NCBI GenBank assembly: GCA_047921175.1
Contig: JBLRWQ010000062.1
Location: 1-16,389, forward strand
Reading direction: 5' to 3'
Origin: T1Sed10-7 sp047921175
Lineage (GTDB): Bacteria > Actinomycetota > Nitriliruptoria > Nitriliruptorales > Nitriliruptoraceae
DNA: 16,389 nucleotides
Shown here: piece after piece, positions 6,524-13,889 of the stretch
How positions within the stretch are numbered: the stretch's first letter is position 1
How the letters are laid out: every line of letters begins with the position of its first letter
Notes under the pieces: model-generated
Told to the model about the DNA's origin: nothing
Database searches by the model: none
What the model saw: the letters and a program-made list of their open reading frames with translations, nothing else
Position numbers and translations under genes: made by a program

Positions 6524-8544
6524 CGGGGGCGTCGGGCGAGGGCGCACGCGTCGGCATCGATGTCGGCGGGACCTTCACCGACCTCGTGCACCTCGCCGAT
6601 GACCGGGTCACCGTCGCCAAGGTGGCCTCGACCCCGCAGGACCAGTCGCAGGGCATCCTCGACGCGCTGGACCGGGCCGACGTCGACATCGCGTCCCTCC
6701 GGCGCTTCGTGCACGGCACGACCGTGGCCACCAACACCGTGCTCGAACGGGACGGGGCCCGCTGCGTGCTCGTGACGACCCGGGGCTTCGGCGACCTGCT
6801 CCACCTCGCCCGGCAGGACCGGCCACACCTGTACCGGCTCGACGCCCGCCGGCCCGGGCCGCTGGTCCCCCGGGAGCGGGTCGTGGAGGTCGCCGAGCGC
6901 ACCGAGGCCGACGGGACCGTCTCGTTGGCCCTGACCGACGCCGAGGTGGCACGGGTCACCTCGGCGGTGGCCGCGCTCACCCCGGAGGCGGTCGCCATCA
7001 GCCTGCTGTTCGGGTTCCTCGCCCCGGACCACGAGGCCCGCCTGGCCGAGGCGATCGACGACCTCGGCATCCCGGTGACCCGCGCCAGCGCCCTGCTGCC
7101 GGTCCTGCGCGAGGTGGAGCGCACCTCGACCACCGTCCTCAACGCCTACCTCGGCCCCCGGATGGCCCGCTACCTCGGAGGGCTCGAGGAGCGCCTGCGT
7201 GCCCGCGGGCTCGACGTGCCCGTCGAGGTGATGCGCTCCGGTGGCGGCACGGCCACGGCCGCGGTGGCCGCGCGGGAGCCGGTGCGCGCCGTGCTGTCGG
7301 GCCCGGCCGCGGGGGCCTGGGGCGCGGCGGCGCTGGGCCGGGCGCTCGGTGACACCTCGCTGATCGCCTTCGACGTCGGCGGCACCTCGACCGACGTGAC
7401 CCTCATCACCGACGGCACCCCGCGCACGACCGCCGACGGGGTGGTCGCCGGCCTGCCCTACGCGGTGACCACCACCGACCTGCACACGATCGGGGCCGGA
7501 GGCGGCTCCATCGCGTGGCGTGACGACGGCGGCGCGCTGCGGGTGGGGCCCCGCTCCGCCGGCGCCGAGCCGGGACCGGCCTGCTACGGACGGGGCGGCA
7601 CGGCCGCGACGGTCACCGACGCGAACGTCGTGCTCGGCCGGCTCGACCCCGAGGTCCGGCTCGGCGGCGCGATGCCGCTCGACCCGACCGCGGCCCGGAT
7701 GGCCGTGGCCACGCTGGCTGGCGAGCTCGGGCTGGATGTGCCGGCGGCCGCGACGGGGATCGTGGCGGTGACCGACGCGGCCATGGCCCAGGCGCTCCGG
7801 GTCGTGTCGGTGGAGCGCGGCCACGACCCGCGCGGGTTCGCGCTCCTGCCCTTCGGTGGGGCCGGCCCGCTGCACCAGGCGGCGCTCGCCGCGGAGCTGG
7901 GCTGTCCGCGGGTCCTGGTGCCACCGCACCCCGGGGTGCTGTCGGCGCTCGGGCTGCTGGCGGCCCCCGTGACCGTGGACCGGGCCCGCGCCCACCTCGG
8001 GGAGCTCAGCGCTGACGGCCAGGCGGGCGCCCTGCGACGGGCCTGGCGGGAGCTGACCGAGGAGGCCACCGCGGCCACGCTGGCCCAGGGACTCGCCGAC
8101 GCGGACGTGCGCCTGAGCATCGACCTGCGCTACCGCGGCCAGGCCTTCGAACTGGAGGTCCCGGCGGACGACGCCGACCCTGCGGCGCTCACCGAACGGT
8201 TCCACGCCGCGCACGAGGACCGCTACGGCTACCGCCGGGAGCAGGCGGTCGTCGAGGTGGTGACCGTCCGGGTCCGCGCCCAGGGCCCCACCCCCACCCT
8301 GCCCCTGCCGCCGCTGACCGGCGGCGGGGACGTGGCCGCCGCGACCCTGGCACGCCGCCAGGTCCGGGTCGACGAGCGGGTACGCGTCGAGGCCCCGATC
8401 GTGGACCGGTCCCGCCTCGGCGCCGGCGCGCGGCTGCGCGGCCCGGCCGTGGTCGTCGGGCTCGACGCGACCGTGTGGGTCGCGCCCTGGCAGCAGGGCG
8501 AGGTCGAGGAGCACGGCATCCTGGTGCTGGAGGAGGCCCCGTGA
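6520..8544 (+). CDS. hyuA: Hydantoinase A / 5-oxoprolinase family ATPase subunit
   Basis: HyuA-type subunit (674 aa), the ATP-using half of enzymes that open hydantoin or 5-oxoproline rings; relatives are acetone and acetophenone carboxylases. The actin-like phosphate loop RVGIDVGGTFTDLV (10-23) and HGTTVATNTVLERDG (65-79) mark the Hydant_A_N domain. The second half carries RSGGGTA (239-245), VLSGPAAGAWGAA (258-270), a second phosphate loop AFDVGGTSTDVTL (283-295) and TIGAGGGSIAW (323-333), then a C-terminal acetophenone-carboxylase-like domain. The start is a GTG whose GTGA overlaps the peptidase stop. No ribosome binding site precedes it, so translation probably depends on the upstream gene. 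With hyuB it forms one enzyme. The substrate cannot be fixed from sequence; no acetone carboxylase gamma gene is present. Confidence 0.93.
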   Translation: MTGASGEGARVGIDVGGTFTDLVHLADDRVTVAKVASTPQDQSQGILDALDRADVDIASLRRFVHGTTVATNTVLERDGARCVLVTTRGFGDLLHLARQDRPHLYRLDARRPGPLVPRERVVEVAERTEADGTVSLALTDAEVARVTSAVAALTPEAVAISLLFGFLAPDHEARLAEAIDDLGIPVTRASALLPVLREVERTSTTVLNAYLGPRMARYLGGLEERLRARGLDVPVEVMRSGGGTATAAVAAREPVRAVLSGPAAGAWGAAALGRALGDTSLIAFDVGGTSTDVTLITDGTPRTTADGVVAGLPYAVTTTDLHTIGAGGGSIAWRDDGGALRVGPRSAGAEPGPACYGRGGTAATVTDANVVLGRLDPEVRLGGAMPLDPTAARMAVATLAGELGLDVPAAATGIVAVTDAAMAQALRVVSVERGHDPRGFALLPFGGAGPLHQAALAAELGCPRVLVPPHPGVLSALGLLAAPVTVDRARAHLGELSADGQAGALRRAWRELTEEATAATLAQGLADADVRLSIDLRYRGQAFELEVPADDADPAALTERFHAAHEDRYGYRREQAVVEVVTVRVRAQGPTPTLPLPPLTGGGDVAAATLARRQVRVDERVRVEAPIVDRSRLGAGARLRGPAVVVGLDATVWVAPWQQGEVEEHGILVLEEAP

Positions 8545-10205
8545 CCCGCCGGCCTGGGACGCCTCCGATGCCGGACACCGGGTCGGCCACGGCTGACGCC
8601 GGCCAGGTCGACCCGGTCACCCTCGAGGTGGTCCGCAGTGCGCTGATCGGCATCGCCGAGGAGGCGGGGGCGGCGCTCCGGCGTACCGCGTCCTCGCCGA
8701 ACATCAAGGAACGCGCCGACTGCTCGACGGCGGTGTTCGACGCGGCCGGGCGCATGGTCGCCCAGGCCGAGCACATCCCGGTCCACCTCGGCTCCATGCC
8801 GCTGTCGGTGGCCGCCGCCCGCGCGCTGGACGAGGACCTCGGCGTCGGCGACCAGGTGCTCGTCTCCGACCCGTACGCCGGCGGCACGCACCTGCCGGAC
8901 TGGACGCTGGTGGCGCCGGTCCACGCCGAGGCGACCGGCGATGAGGAGCCGGCGGTCCTGCTCGGCTACGTGGCGACCCGGGCGCACCACGCCGACGTCG
9001 GGGGGGCCGCACCCGGATCCATGCCGACCGGCGCGGTCGACATCGTCGCCGAAGGCTTGCGCATCCCCCCGATCCGGCTGCAGGTCGCCGGCCGGACCCA
9101 ACCGGACGTGCTCCGGCTGCTGCTGGCCAACACCCGCACCCCCGAGGAGCGGCTCGGGGACCTCGAGGCCCAGCTCGGCGCCAACGCGCTCGCTGCCCGA
9201 CGGCTCCGGGAGCTCGCCGCGGTCCGCGGTGCCGACGGCCTGGCCGCGGCGATGGCGGCCACGCTCGACCACGCCGAACGGAGCATCCGGGCGGCGCTGG
9301 CACGACTGCCGTCCGGCACGGCCAGCGCCGAGGACGTGCTGGACGACGACGGCGCCGGCACCACCGACATCCGGATCCGGGCGACGGTGACCCTCGGCGA
9401 CGATGGGGTCACGATGGACCTGACCGGCAGCGACCCGCAGGTGCCGGGCAACGTCAACGCGCCGCTGGCGGTGACGCTGTCCGCGGCGGTGTACGCGCTG
9501 CGGGCGGTCCTCGCCCCGGACCTCCCCGCGAACGACGGCCTGCGCCGGGTCCTCACCCTGCGGACCACCCCGGGCTCGATCGTCGACGCCCGGGCGCCGG
9601 CGGCCGTGGCCGGTGGCAACGTCGAGACCTCGCAGCGCATCGTCGACGTGCTGCTGGCCGCCTTCGCGCAGCTCACCGAGGACCGCGTCGGCGCGGCCAG
9701 CCAGGGCACGATGAACAACACCCTGCTCGGCGGGATCGACCCCCGGACCGGCGCCTCTTTCACCTACTACGAGACGCTGGCCGGCGGCTGCGGCGCGGGC
9801 CCGTGGGGGCCGGGCGCCGACGGGACCCACTCGCACATGACCAACACGCGCAACACCCCCATCGAGGCCTTCGAGCTGGCCTACCCGCTCCGGGTCGTGG
9901 AGTACCGGCTCCGGGCCGGCTCGGGCGGGGCGGGCCGGCATCGAGGTGGTGAGGGCCTGCGGCGCGTGCTCGAGGTCACGGCGGACGAGGTCACCGCCTC
10001 CCTGGTCACCGAGCGACGCCACCACGCCCCACCGGGTGCCGCGGGCGGCGGCCCGGGCGCGACCGGCCGCAACGCCGTGGCGCGGGCCGCCGACGGCCCC
10101 GACGCCGACGAGCAGCCGCTGCCGCCCAAGACCACCCTGCGCCTGCGGCGTGGCGACCGCCTGATCGTGGAGACCCCCGGAGGCGGCGGCTACGGCGACG
10201 CCTGA
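8541..10205 (+). CDS. hyuB: Hydantoinase B / 5-oxoprolinase family subunit
   Basis: HyuB-type subunit (554 aa), partner of the preceding HyuA and expected to hold the metal-dependent ring-opening site. Family marks are DPVTLEVVRSALIGIAEE (24-41), SSPNIKERADCSTAVFD (51-67), the likely metal site SDPYAGGTHLPDW (109-121) with RAHHADVGG (147-155), and the motifs SQGTMNN and YETLAGGCGAGPWG further on. It ends with the typical ETPGGGGYGD. The start GTG at 8541 overlaps the hyuA stop (GTGA) and has AGGAGG four nt upstream. A longer frame to 8475 lies wholly inside hyuA, and the ATG at 8568 lacks a ribosome binding site. A phosphatase gene follows after 36 nt, suggesting the same transcript. Confidence 0.93.
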   Translation: MTRRPGTPPMPDTGSATADAGQVDPVTLEVVRSALIGIAEEAGAALRRTASSPNIKERADCSTAVFDAAGRMVAQAEHIPVHLGSMPLSVAAARALDEDLGVGDQVLVSDPYAGGTHLPDWTLVAPVHAEATGDEEPAVLLGYVATRAHHADVGGAAPGSMPTGAVDIVAEGLRIPPIRLQVAGRTQPDVLRLLLANTRTPEERLGDLEAQLGANALAARRLRELAAVRGADGLAAAMAATLDHAERSIRAALARLPSGTASAEDVLDDDGAGTTDIRIRATVTLGDDGVTMDLTGSDPQVPGNVNAPLAVTLSAAVYALRAVLAPDLPANDGLRRVLTLRTTPGSIVDARAPAAVAGGNVETSQRIVDVLLAAFAQLTEDRVGAASQGTMNNTLLGGIDPRTGASFTYYETLAGGCGAGPWGPGADGTHSHMTNTRNTPIEAFELAYPLRVVEYRLRAGSGGAGRHRGGEGLRRVLEVTADEVTASLVTERRHHAPPGAAGGGPGATGRNAVARAADGPDADEQPLPPKTTLRLRRGDRLIVETPGGGGYGDA

Positions 10206-10241
10206 CGACCCGAGGAGCGTCCACGCCACCGCCCGGACCCG

Positions 10242-10925
10242 ATGCCCGACCCACCGAGGAGCCGAGACCGTGCCCACGCCCGACCCACCCGCGCCGCCCT
10301 CGTCACCGACTTCGACGGCACGCTGACCCAGCGCGACGTCTACGAGCTGGTCGTGGAACGGTTCGGACTGCCCCCGGGCGAGCATCCCTTCGCCGCCTAC
10401 CGCGCCGGGGAGCTGACCCACCTCGAGGCCATGCAGCGCATCTTCGCGCGCGCCGACGACGAGCAGGCGCTGCTCGACCTGCTGCCCGGCGTCGGGCTGC
10501 AGCCCGGGCTCGAGGACCTGGTCGGCCGGCTGGATGCGGCCGGCTGGGACGTCGTCGTCGTCTCCGCCGGCTGCTGCTGGTACATCGACCGCCTGCTCGC
10601 CGATGCCGGGGTCGAGGTGGAGGTCCACAGCAACCCGGGGCGGTTCGAGCCCGGCCGTGGGCTGGTCATCGAGCCACCCACCGGCGACTTCGTGTCCGCG
10701 GAGGTCGGCATCGACAAGGCGGCCGTGCTCCGCCACGTGCGGGCGACCCACCACCCCGTCGCCTTCGCCGGCGACGGGCTCGCTGACCTGCCGCCGGCCC
10801 GGCTGGTGCCGGACACGCTCCGGTTCGCCCGGGGTGATCTCGCGGCCGCCGCTGCGGCCGAGGGCCTGCCCACGCGAGCGTTCGGCTCGTGGGCCGAGGT
10901 GGTCGAGGAGGTGCTCGCCTCGTGA
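10242..10925 (+). CDS. HAD-IB phosphatase (MtnX/SerB-like)
   Basis: A soluble 227-aa phosphatase of the haloacid dehalogenase superfamily, subfamily IB. All four motifs are present: nucleophile D23 and acid D25 in TDFDGTLTQRD, S108 in VVVVSAG, K159 in GIDKAAVL, and metal-binding D178/D182 in FAGDGLADL. The cap contains AAYRAGELTHLEAMQRIF, resembling MtnX (methionine salvage) and phosphoserine phosphatase. No other methionine-salvage or serine gene lies nearby, so neither role is assigned. ATG 10242 is the only suitable in-frame start; its ribosome binding site is weak. It follows hyuB by 36 nt, and its stop overlaps the dehydrogenase start, so the two proteins are probably made together. A small phosphorylated polyol or triose is a reasonable but untested substrate. 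Confidence 0.88.
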   Translation: MPDPPRSRDRAHARPTRAALVTDFDGTLTQRDVYELVVERFGLPPGEHPFAAYRAGELTHLEAMQRIFARADDEQALLDLLPGVGLQPGLEDLVGRLDAAGWDVVVVSAGCCWYIDRLLADAGVEVEVHSNPGRFEPGRGLVIEPPTGDFVSAEVGIDKAAVLRHVRATHHPVAFAGDGLADLPPARLVPDTLRFARGDLAAAAAAEGLPTRAFGSWAEVVEEVLAS

Positions 10926-11968
10926 CCACCAGCCGCACCACGGTCCCGTCCCTGGTCCGCATCAAGCCCGGCGCGCTGGAACGGCTCGGGGTCTACCTGG
11001 CCCGACCCGGCTGGCACGCCCCGGCGGTCTTCCTGAGCGCCGGCATGGTCCCGTCGATCCTCGCCACGGTCCGCCATGCCCTCGACGACGCGGGCGTCGA
11101 GCCGGTGGTGGACGAGGAGGTGGACACGGCGTCGATCGAGGCGGCCATGCAGGCCTTCACCGCCCTGCCCGCGGCCTGTGACGCGGTCGTCGGCATCGGG
11201 GGCGGTCGGGCCCTGGACGTCGCGAAGTACGTGGCCTTCCTGGCGCGCAAGCCCTACGTCGCGGTCCCCACCTCGCTGTCCAACGACGGCTTCTCGAGCC
11301 CCGGGGCCAGCCTCACCGTGGACGGCGAGCGCCGGTCGCTGCCGAGCGCCCTGCCCTACGGCGTGGTGGTCGACACCACCGTCTGCGGTCAGGCGCCGCT
11401 GCCCCTGTGGCACTCCGGGGTCGGTGACCTGGTCGCGAAGATCACCGCCGTCCACGACTGGAAGCTCGCCTTCCATGCGGTGGGGACCCCGGTCAACGAC
11501 CTGGCCGCGCTGCTGTCGGACGCCACCGTGCACCAGTTCACCGCCAACCCGTCCCGCGACGACGAGGGGATGCGGCTGCTCGGGACCGCCCTGCTGCTCA
11601 ACGGCATCGCGATGGAGATCTGCGGCTCCTCGCGGCCCGCCAGCGGCAGCGAGCACCTCATCAGCCACGCGCTGGACGCGCTCAGCCCGGGCACGCACCT
11701 GCACGGCATGCAGGTGGGCGTGGCGACCTACGTGGTGAGCCACCTCCAGGAGCAGGGCACCGCCCGCATCGCCTCGGTGCTGGACCGGTCGGGCTTCTGG
11801 GACACCGTGCGCGACCGCCCCTTCGACCGCGACACCTGGCTCGAGGCGGTCCGCCGCGCACCAACGATCAAGCCCGACTTCCACACCATCCTCGACGAGG
11901 TGGACGCACCCACCGAGGTGGCCCGGCTGCTGGACGGCGACGAGCGGCTCCGCGGCTGCTTCGTGTGA
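10922..11968 (+). CDS. Iron-containing dehydrogenase, glycerol-1-phosphate dehydrogenase-like
   Basis: A 348-aa member of the Fe-ADH/glycerol-1-phosphate dehydrogenase (EgsA/AraM) group, which reduces dihydroxyacetone phosphate to sn-glycerol-1-phosphate with NAD(P)H. The nucleotide motif VGIGGGRALDVAKYVA spans 90-105, and VPTSLSNDGFSSPGAS follows as in G1P dehydrogenases. Metal ligands are expected at D169 (HSGVGDLVAK), H245 (SGSEHLISHALD) and H261 (HLHGMQVGV). In archaea the family makes the ether-lipid backbone; bacterial AraM works with the prenyltransferase PcrB, absent here, so the substrate remains open. The start is a GTG overlapping the phosphatase stop (GTGA), with GAGGAGG upstream at a rather long spacing. 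It is last in the run and converges on the next gene with an 8-bp gap. Confidence 0.85.
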   Translation: MTTSRTTVPSLVRIKPGALERLGVYLARPGWHAPAVFLSAGMVPSILATVRHALDDAGVEPVVDEEVDTASIEAAMQAFTALPAACDAVVGIGGGRALDVAKYVAFLARKPYVAVPTSLSNDGFSSPGASLTVDGERRSLPSALPYGVVVDTTVCGQAPLPLWHSGVGDLVAKITAVHDWKLAFHAVGTPVNDLAALLSDATVHQFTANPSRDDEGMRLLGTALLLNGIAMEICGSSRPASGSEHLISHALDALSPGTHLHGMQVGVATYVVSHLQEQGTARIASVLDRSGFWDTVRDRPFDRDTWLEAVRRAPTIKPDFHTILDEVDAPTEVARLLDGDERLRGCFV

Positions 11969-11976
11969 CGCGGCGC

Positions 11977-12195
11977 TCAGCCGTCGGTCACCTCGGCGGC
12001 GAGCCGTCGCGCCTCCTCGAGGCGGTCGGCGTCCACGAACAGCCGGGTGCCCCAGTCGGCGGCGGACAGCAACCGGGTCAGCCCACCCGACCGCTTCGCC
12101 CACGACACGATGCCGGCCGCATCCAGCCGGGCGGCGATGGCCTCGGCGTGCTCGTCGAGGTACTGACCCAGCTCCACGGTCCGGGTCGCGCTCAC
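11977..12195 (-). CDS. Small DUF2007-like protein
   Basis: A 72-aa soluble protein with no signal peptide or membrane segment. The middle (HAEAIAARLDAAGIVSWAKR) and the end (LFVDADRLEEARRLAAEV) resemble the short alpha/beta DUF2007 'putative signal transducing protein' fold, which ends in an LVxxxDxxEAR-type helix. Function is unknown in that family. The GTG start shares GTGA with the gamma-glutamyltransferase stop, which argues strongly that this short frame is translated and made together with that enzyme. The stop lies 8 bp from the stop of the convergent dehydrogenase. A metal-binding cysteine pair sometimes seen in small accessory proteins is absent. Confidence 0.7.
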   Translation of the reverse strand: MSATRTVELGQYLDEHAEAIAARLDAAGIVSWAKRSGGLTRLLSAADWGTRLFVDADRLEEARRLAAEVTDG

Positions 12196-13778
12196 CCGCC
12201 CACCGCCGCGCCGTCACAGCGCGGATCCGAGGTGGCGGCGTAGCCGTCCGGGAGCACCTCGATCGCGTGGGCGTGCCCGGCACGGTCGTCGTAGGCATCC
12301 AGGCGCGCCACCACGTGCCCGCGATCGGTCAGGGCCTGGAACGCACCGGCGCTGGCTCGCGACTCGAGCGCGACGCTGCCGTCGGCGACGTCGACCACGA
12401 AGCGCGGCGCATCGACCGCCTCCCCGAGGGTCGCGCTCCGGTCCACCAACCGGTGCAGCAGCTGGAGGTGGATCTGCGGCTGCGCGTCGCCGCCCATGGT
12501 CCCCAGCACGAGCCACGGCCGGCCGTCCCGCAGCACGAGCGCGGGGATCAGGGTGTGCAGAGGCCGCTTGCGGGGCCCGATGGCGGCCGGGTCGTCCGCA
12601 TCGAGGCTGAAGTGCGCCCCGCGGTCGTGGAGCCCGATCCCGGTGCCGGGCACGACCACGCCGGAGCCGAACCCGACGAAGTTGGACTGGATCAGGCTGA
12701 CGAGCAGCCCGTCGCCGTCGGCAGCGGCGAGGTAGGCGGTCCCGCCGGGGGCCGGGCGGGCCGGTGGCCAGGGCGTGGTGCGGTCCGGCGCGATGGTGGC
12801 CGCGATGGCGGCGATGCGGTCCGGGTCCAGCAGCGCTGCCGGCGTGACGCGCATCGCGTCCGGGTCGGCGAGGTGCTCCTGGCGGTCCGCCATGGCCGCA
12901 CGGACCACCTCGACCTCGAGGTGCAGCGCCAGCCCCGGGTCCTCGGGCACCGGCCCGCAGGCCTCCAGCAGCGCCAGCGCCGTCAAAGCGGTGACCCCCT
13001 GCGTCGGCGGCGGCAGCTCGAGCACCTCGACGTCGCGGTAGCGGCCGGTCAGCGGCGGGACGTCGTCGACCCGGTGGGCCGCGAGGTCCGCGACGGTCAT
13101 CGTGGAGCCGTGCGCCTGCAGGGTCGTGGCGATGGCCTCGGCGAGGCGACCGCGGTAGAGCGCGTCGGGCCCCTCGTCCGCGAGCAGGTCCAGGGTGCCG
13201 GCCAGGTCCGGCTGCACGAACCGCCGCCCGGCCTTCAGCCCCCCGTAGGTCGCGCTCCAGTCGGGGTCGTGGCCGTAGCGGTCACGGGCGCGGTCGACCC
13301 GGTCCCCTGCGGCCGCGTCGACCGGGAAGCCGTCGATGGCGAGCGTGCGGGCCGTGGCCGCGAGCGTGCCGAAGCTGCGGGTCCCCCAGCGCTCGAGCAG
13401 GTGGAACCAGCCCGCGACCGCACCCGGCACGGTCACCGGCAGAGCGCCGAACATCGGCATGCCCGCGGTGCCGGCGTGGGCGACCGACGCATCGCCGAAC
13501 CCGGCGGCGACGGCGGCACGGACCGCCTCCACGGTGGCACCGGCAGGTGCCCGGCCGGTGCTGGCGACGCCGTGGGCGTCACCGTCGTGCACGATCGCGA
13601 GCAGGTCCCCACCGACGCCGCAGTAGTAGGGCGTGACCACCGCGAGCACGAGGTTCGCGGCCACCGCGGCGTCCACGGCGTTGCCGCCGTCCGCGAGCAC
13701 CCGGTGACCGGCGGCGCTGGCCAGATGGTGGGGGCTGACCACGACCCCGGTCGGGAAGGTGCGGGTGATCGGCGGCAC
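12192..13778 (-). CDS. ggt: Gamma-glutamyltransferase family protein
   Basis: A 528-aa N-terminal-nucleophile hydrolase proenzyme of the gamma-glutamyltranspeptidase family, which hydrolyses or transfers gamma-glutamyl groups after self-cleavage. The N-terminus shows SPHHLASAAGHRVLADGGN, followed by DAAVAANLVLAVVTPYYCG. R76 in TGRAPAGA is the likely glutamyl carboxylate ligand. The nucleophile/cleavage Thr is placed at T347 in GGTAYLAAADGDG, ahead of VSLIQSNFVGFGSGVVVPGTG. No signal peptide is evident from the chosen start, so it is likely cytoplasmic, closer to YwrD-like members than to exported glutathione-degrading GGT. The GTG at 13778 is preferred (AGGAG six nt upstream); an ATG at 13880 would add 34 non-conserved residues. 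It overlaps the small downstream gene by four nt. Confidence 0.9.
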   Translation of the reverse strand: MPPITRTFPTGVVVSPHHLASAAGHRVLADGGNAVDAAVAANLVLAVVTPYYCGVGGDLLAIVHDGDAHGVASTGRAPAGATVEAVRAAVAAGFGDASVAHAGTAGMPMFGALPVTVPGAVAGWFHLLERWGTRSFGTLAATARTLAIDGFPVDAAAGDRVDRARDRYGHDPDWSATYGGLKAGRRFVQPDLAGTLDLLADEGPDALYRGRLAEAIATTLQAHGSTMTVADLAAHRVDDVPPLTGRYRDVEVLELPPPTQGVTALTALALLEACGPVPEDPGLALHLEVEVVRAAMADRQEHLADPDAMRVTPAALLDPDRIAAIAATIAPDRTTPWPPARPAPGGTAYLAAADGDGLLVSLIQSNFVGFGSGVVVPGTGIGLHDRGAHFSLDADDPAAIGPRKRPLHTLIPALVLRDGRPWLVLGTMGGDAQPQIHLQLLHRLVDRSATLGEAVDAPRFVVDVADGSVALESRASAGAFQALTDRGHVVARLDAYDDRAGHAHAIEVLPDGYAATSDPRCDGAAVGG

Positions 13779-13889
13779 CGCGGACTCCTCGGCGGCGGGA
13801 TGGCACGACCGTACCGGTGCGCAGCCGTCAGACGGCTCCGGCGCCGGCCAGCCCCCCGCTGCGTGCGGTCGGCCCCGCACCGCGACCGG
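13779..13889 (-). promoter_or_regulatory. Promoter and palindrome upstream of gamma-glutamyltransferase gene
   Basis: This 111-bp spacer separates the GH13 stop from the next gene on the same strand. A minus-strand TACGGT (13813 to 13808) is a candidate -10, putting the transcript start about 23 nt before the GTG. Just upstream is a perfect odd-centred palindrome AGCCGTCAGACGGCT (13823-13837), covering the expected -35 position as an operator would. A 6-bp stem GTGCGG/CCGCAC (13863-13868/13875-13880) lies closer to the GH13 stop and might end that transcript. All are motif-based inferences. Confidence 0.4.

Noticed and set aside
6520..10205. Acetone or acetophenone carboxylase subunits
   Set aside because: HyuA/HyuB homologues occur in those enzymes, but the extra gamma-type subunit gene is absent here, and the lengths fit the hydantoinase/oxoprolinase type better.
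8229..10754. An 841-codon open frame on the - strand across hyuB and the phosphatase gene
   Set aside because: Same compositional effect; no motif, and both genes beneath it have complete family signatures on the + strand.
10242..10925. Assignment of the phosphatase as SerB or MtnX
   Set aside because: The motifs fit the whole HAD-IB group, and no serine or methionine-salvage gene is nearby; naming it would overreach.
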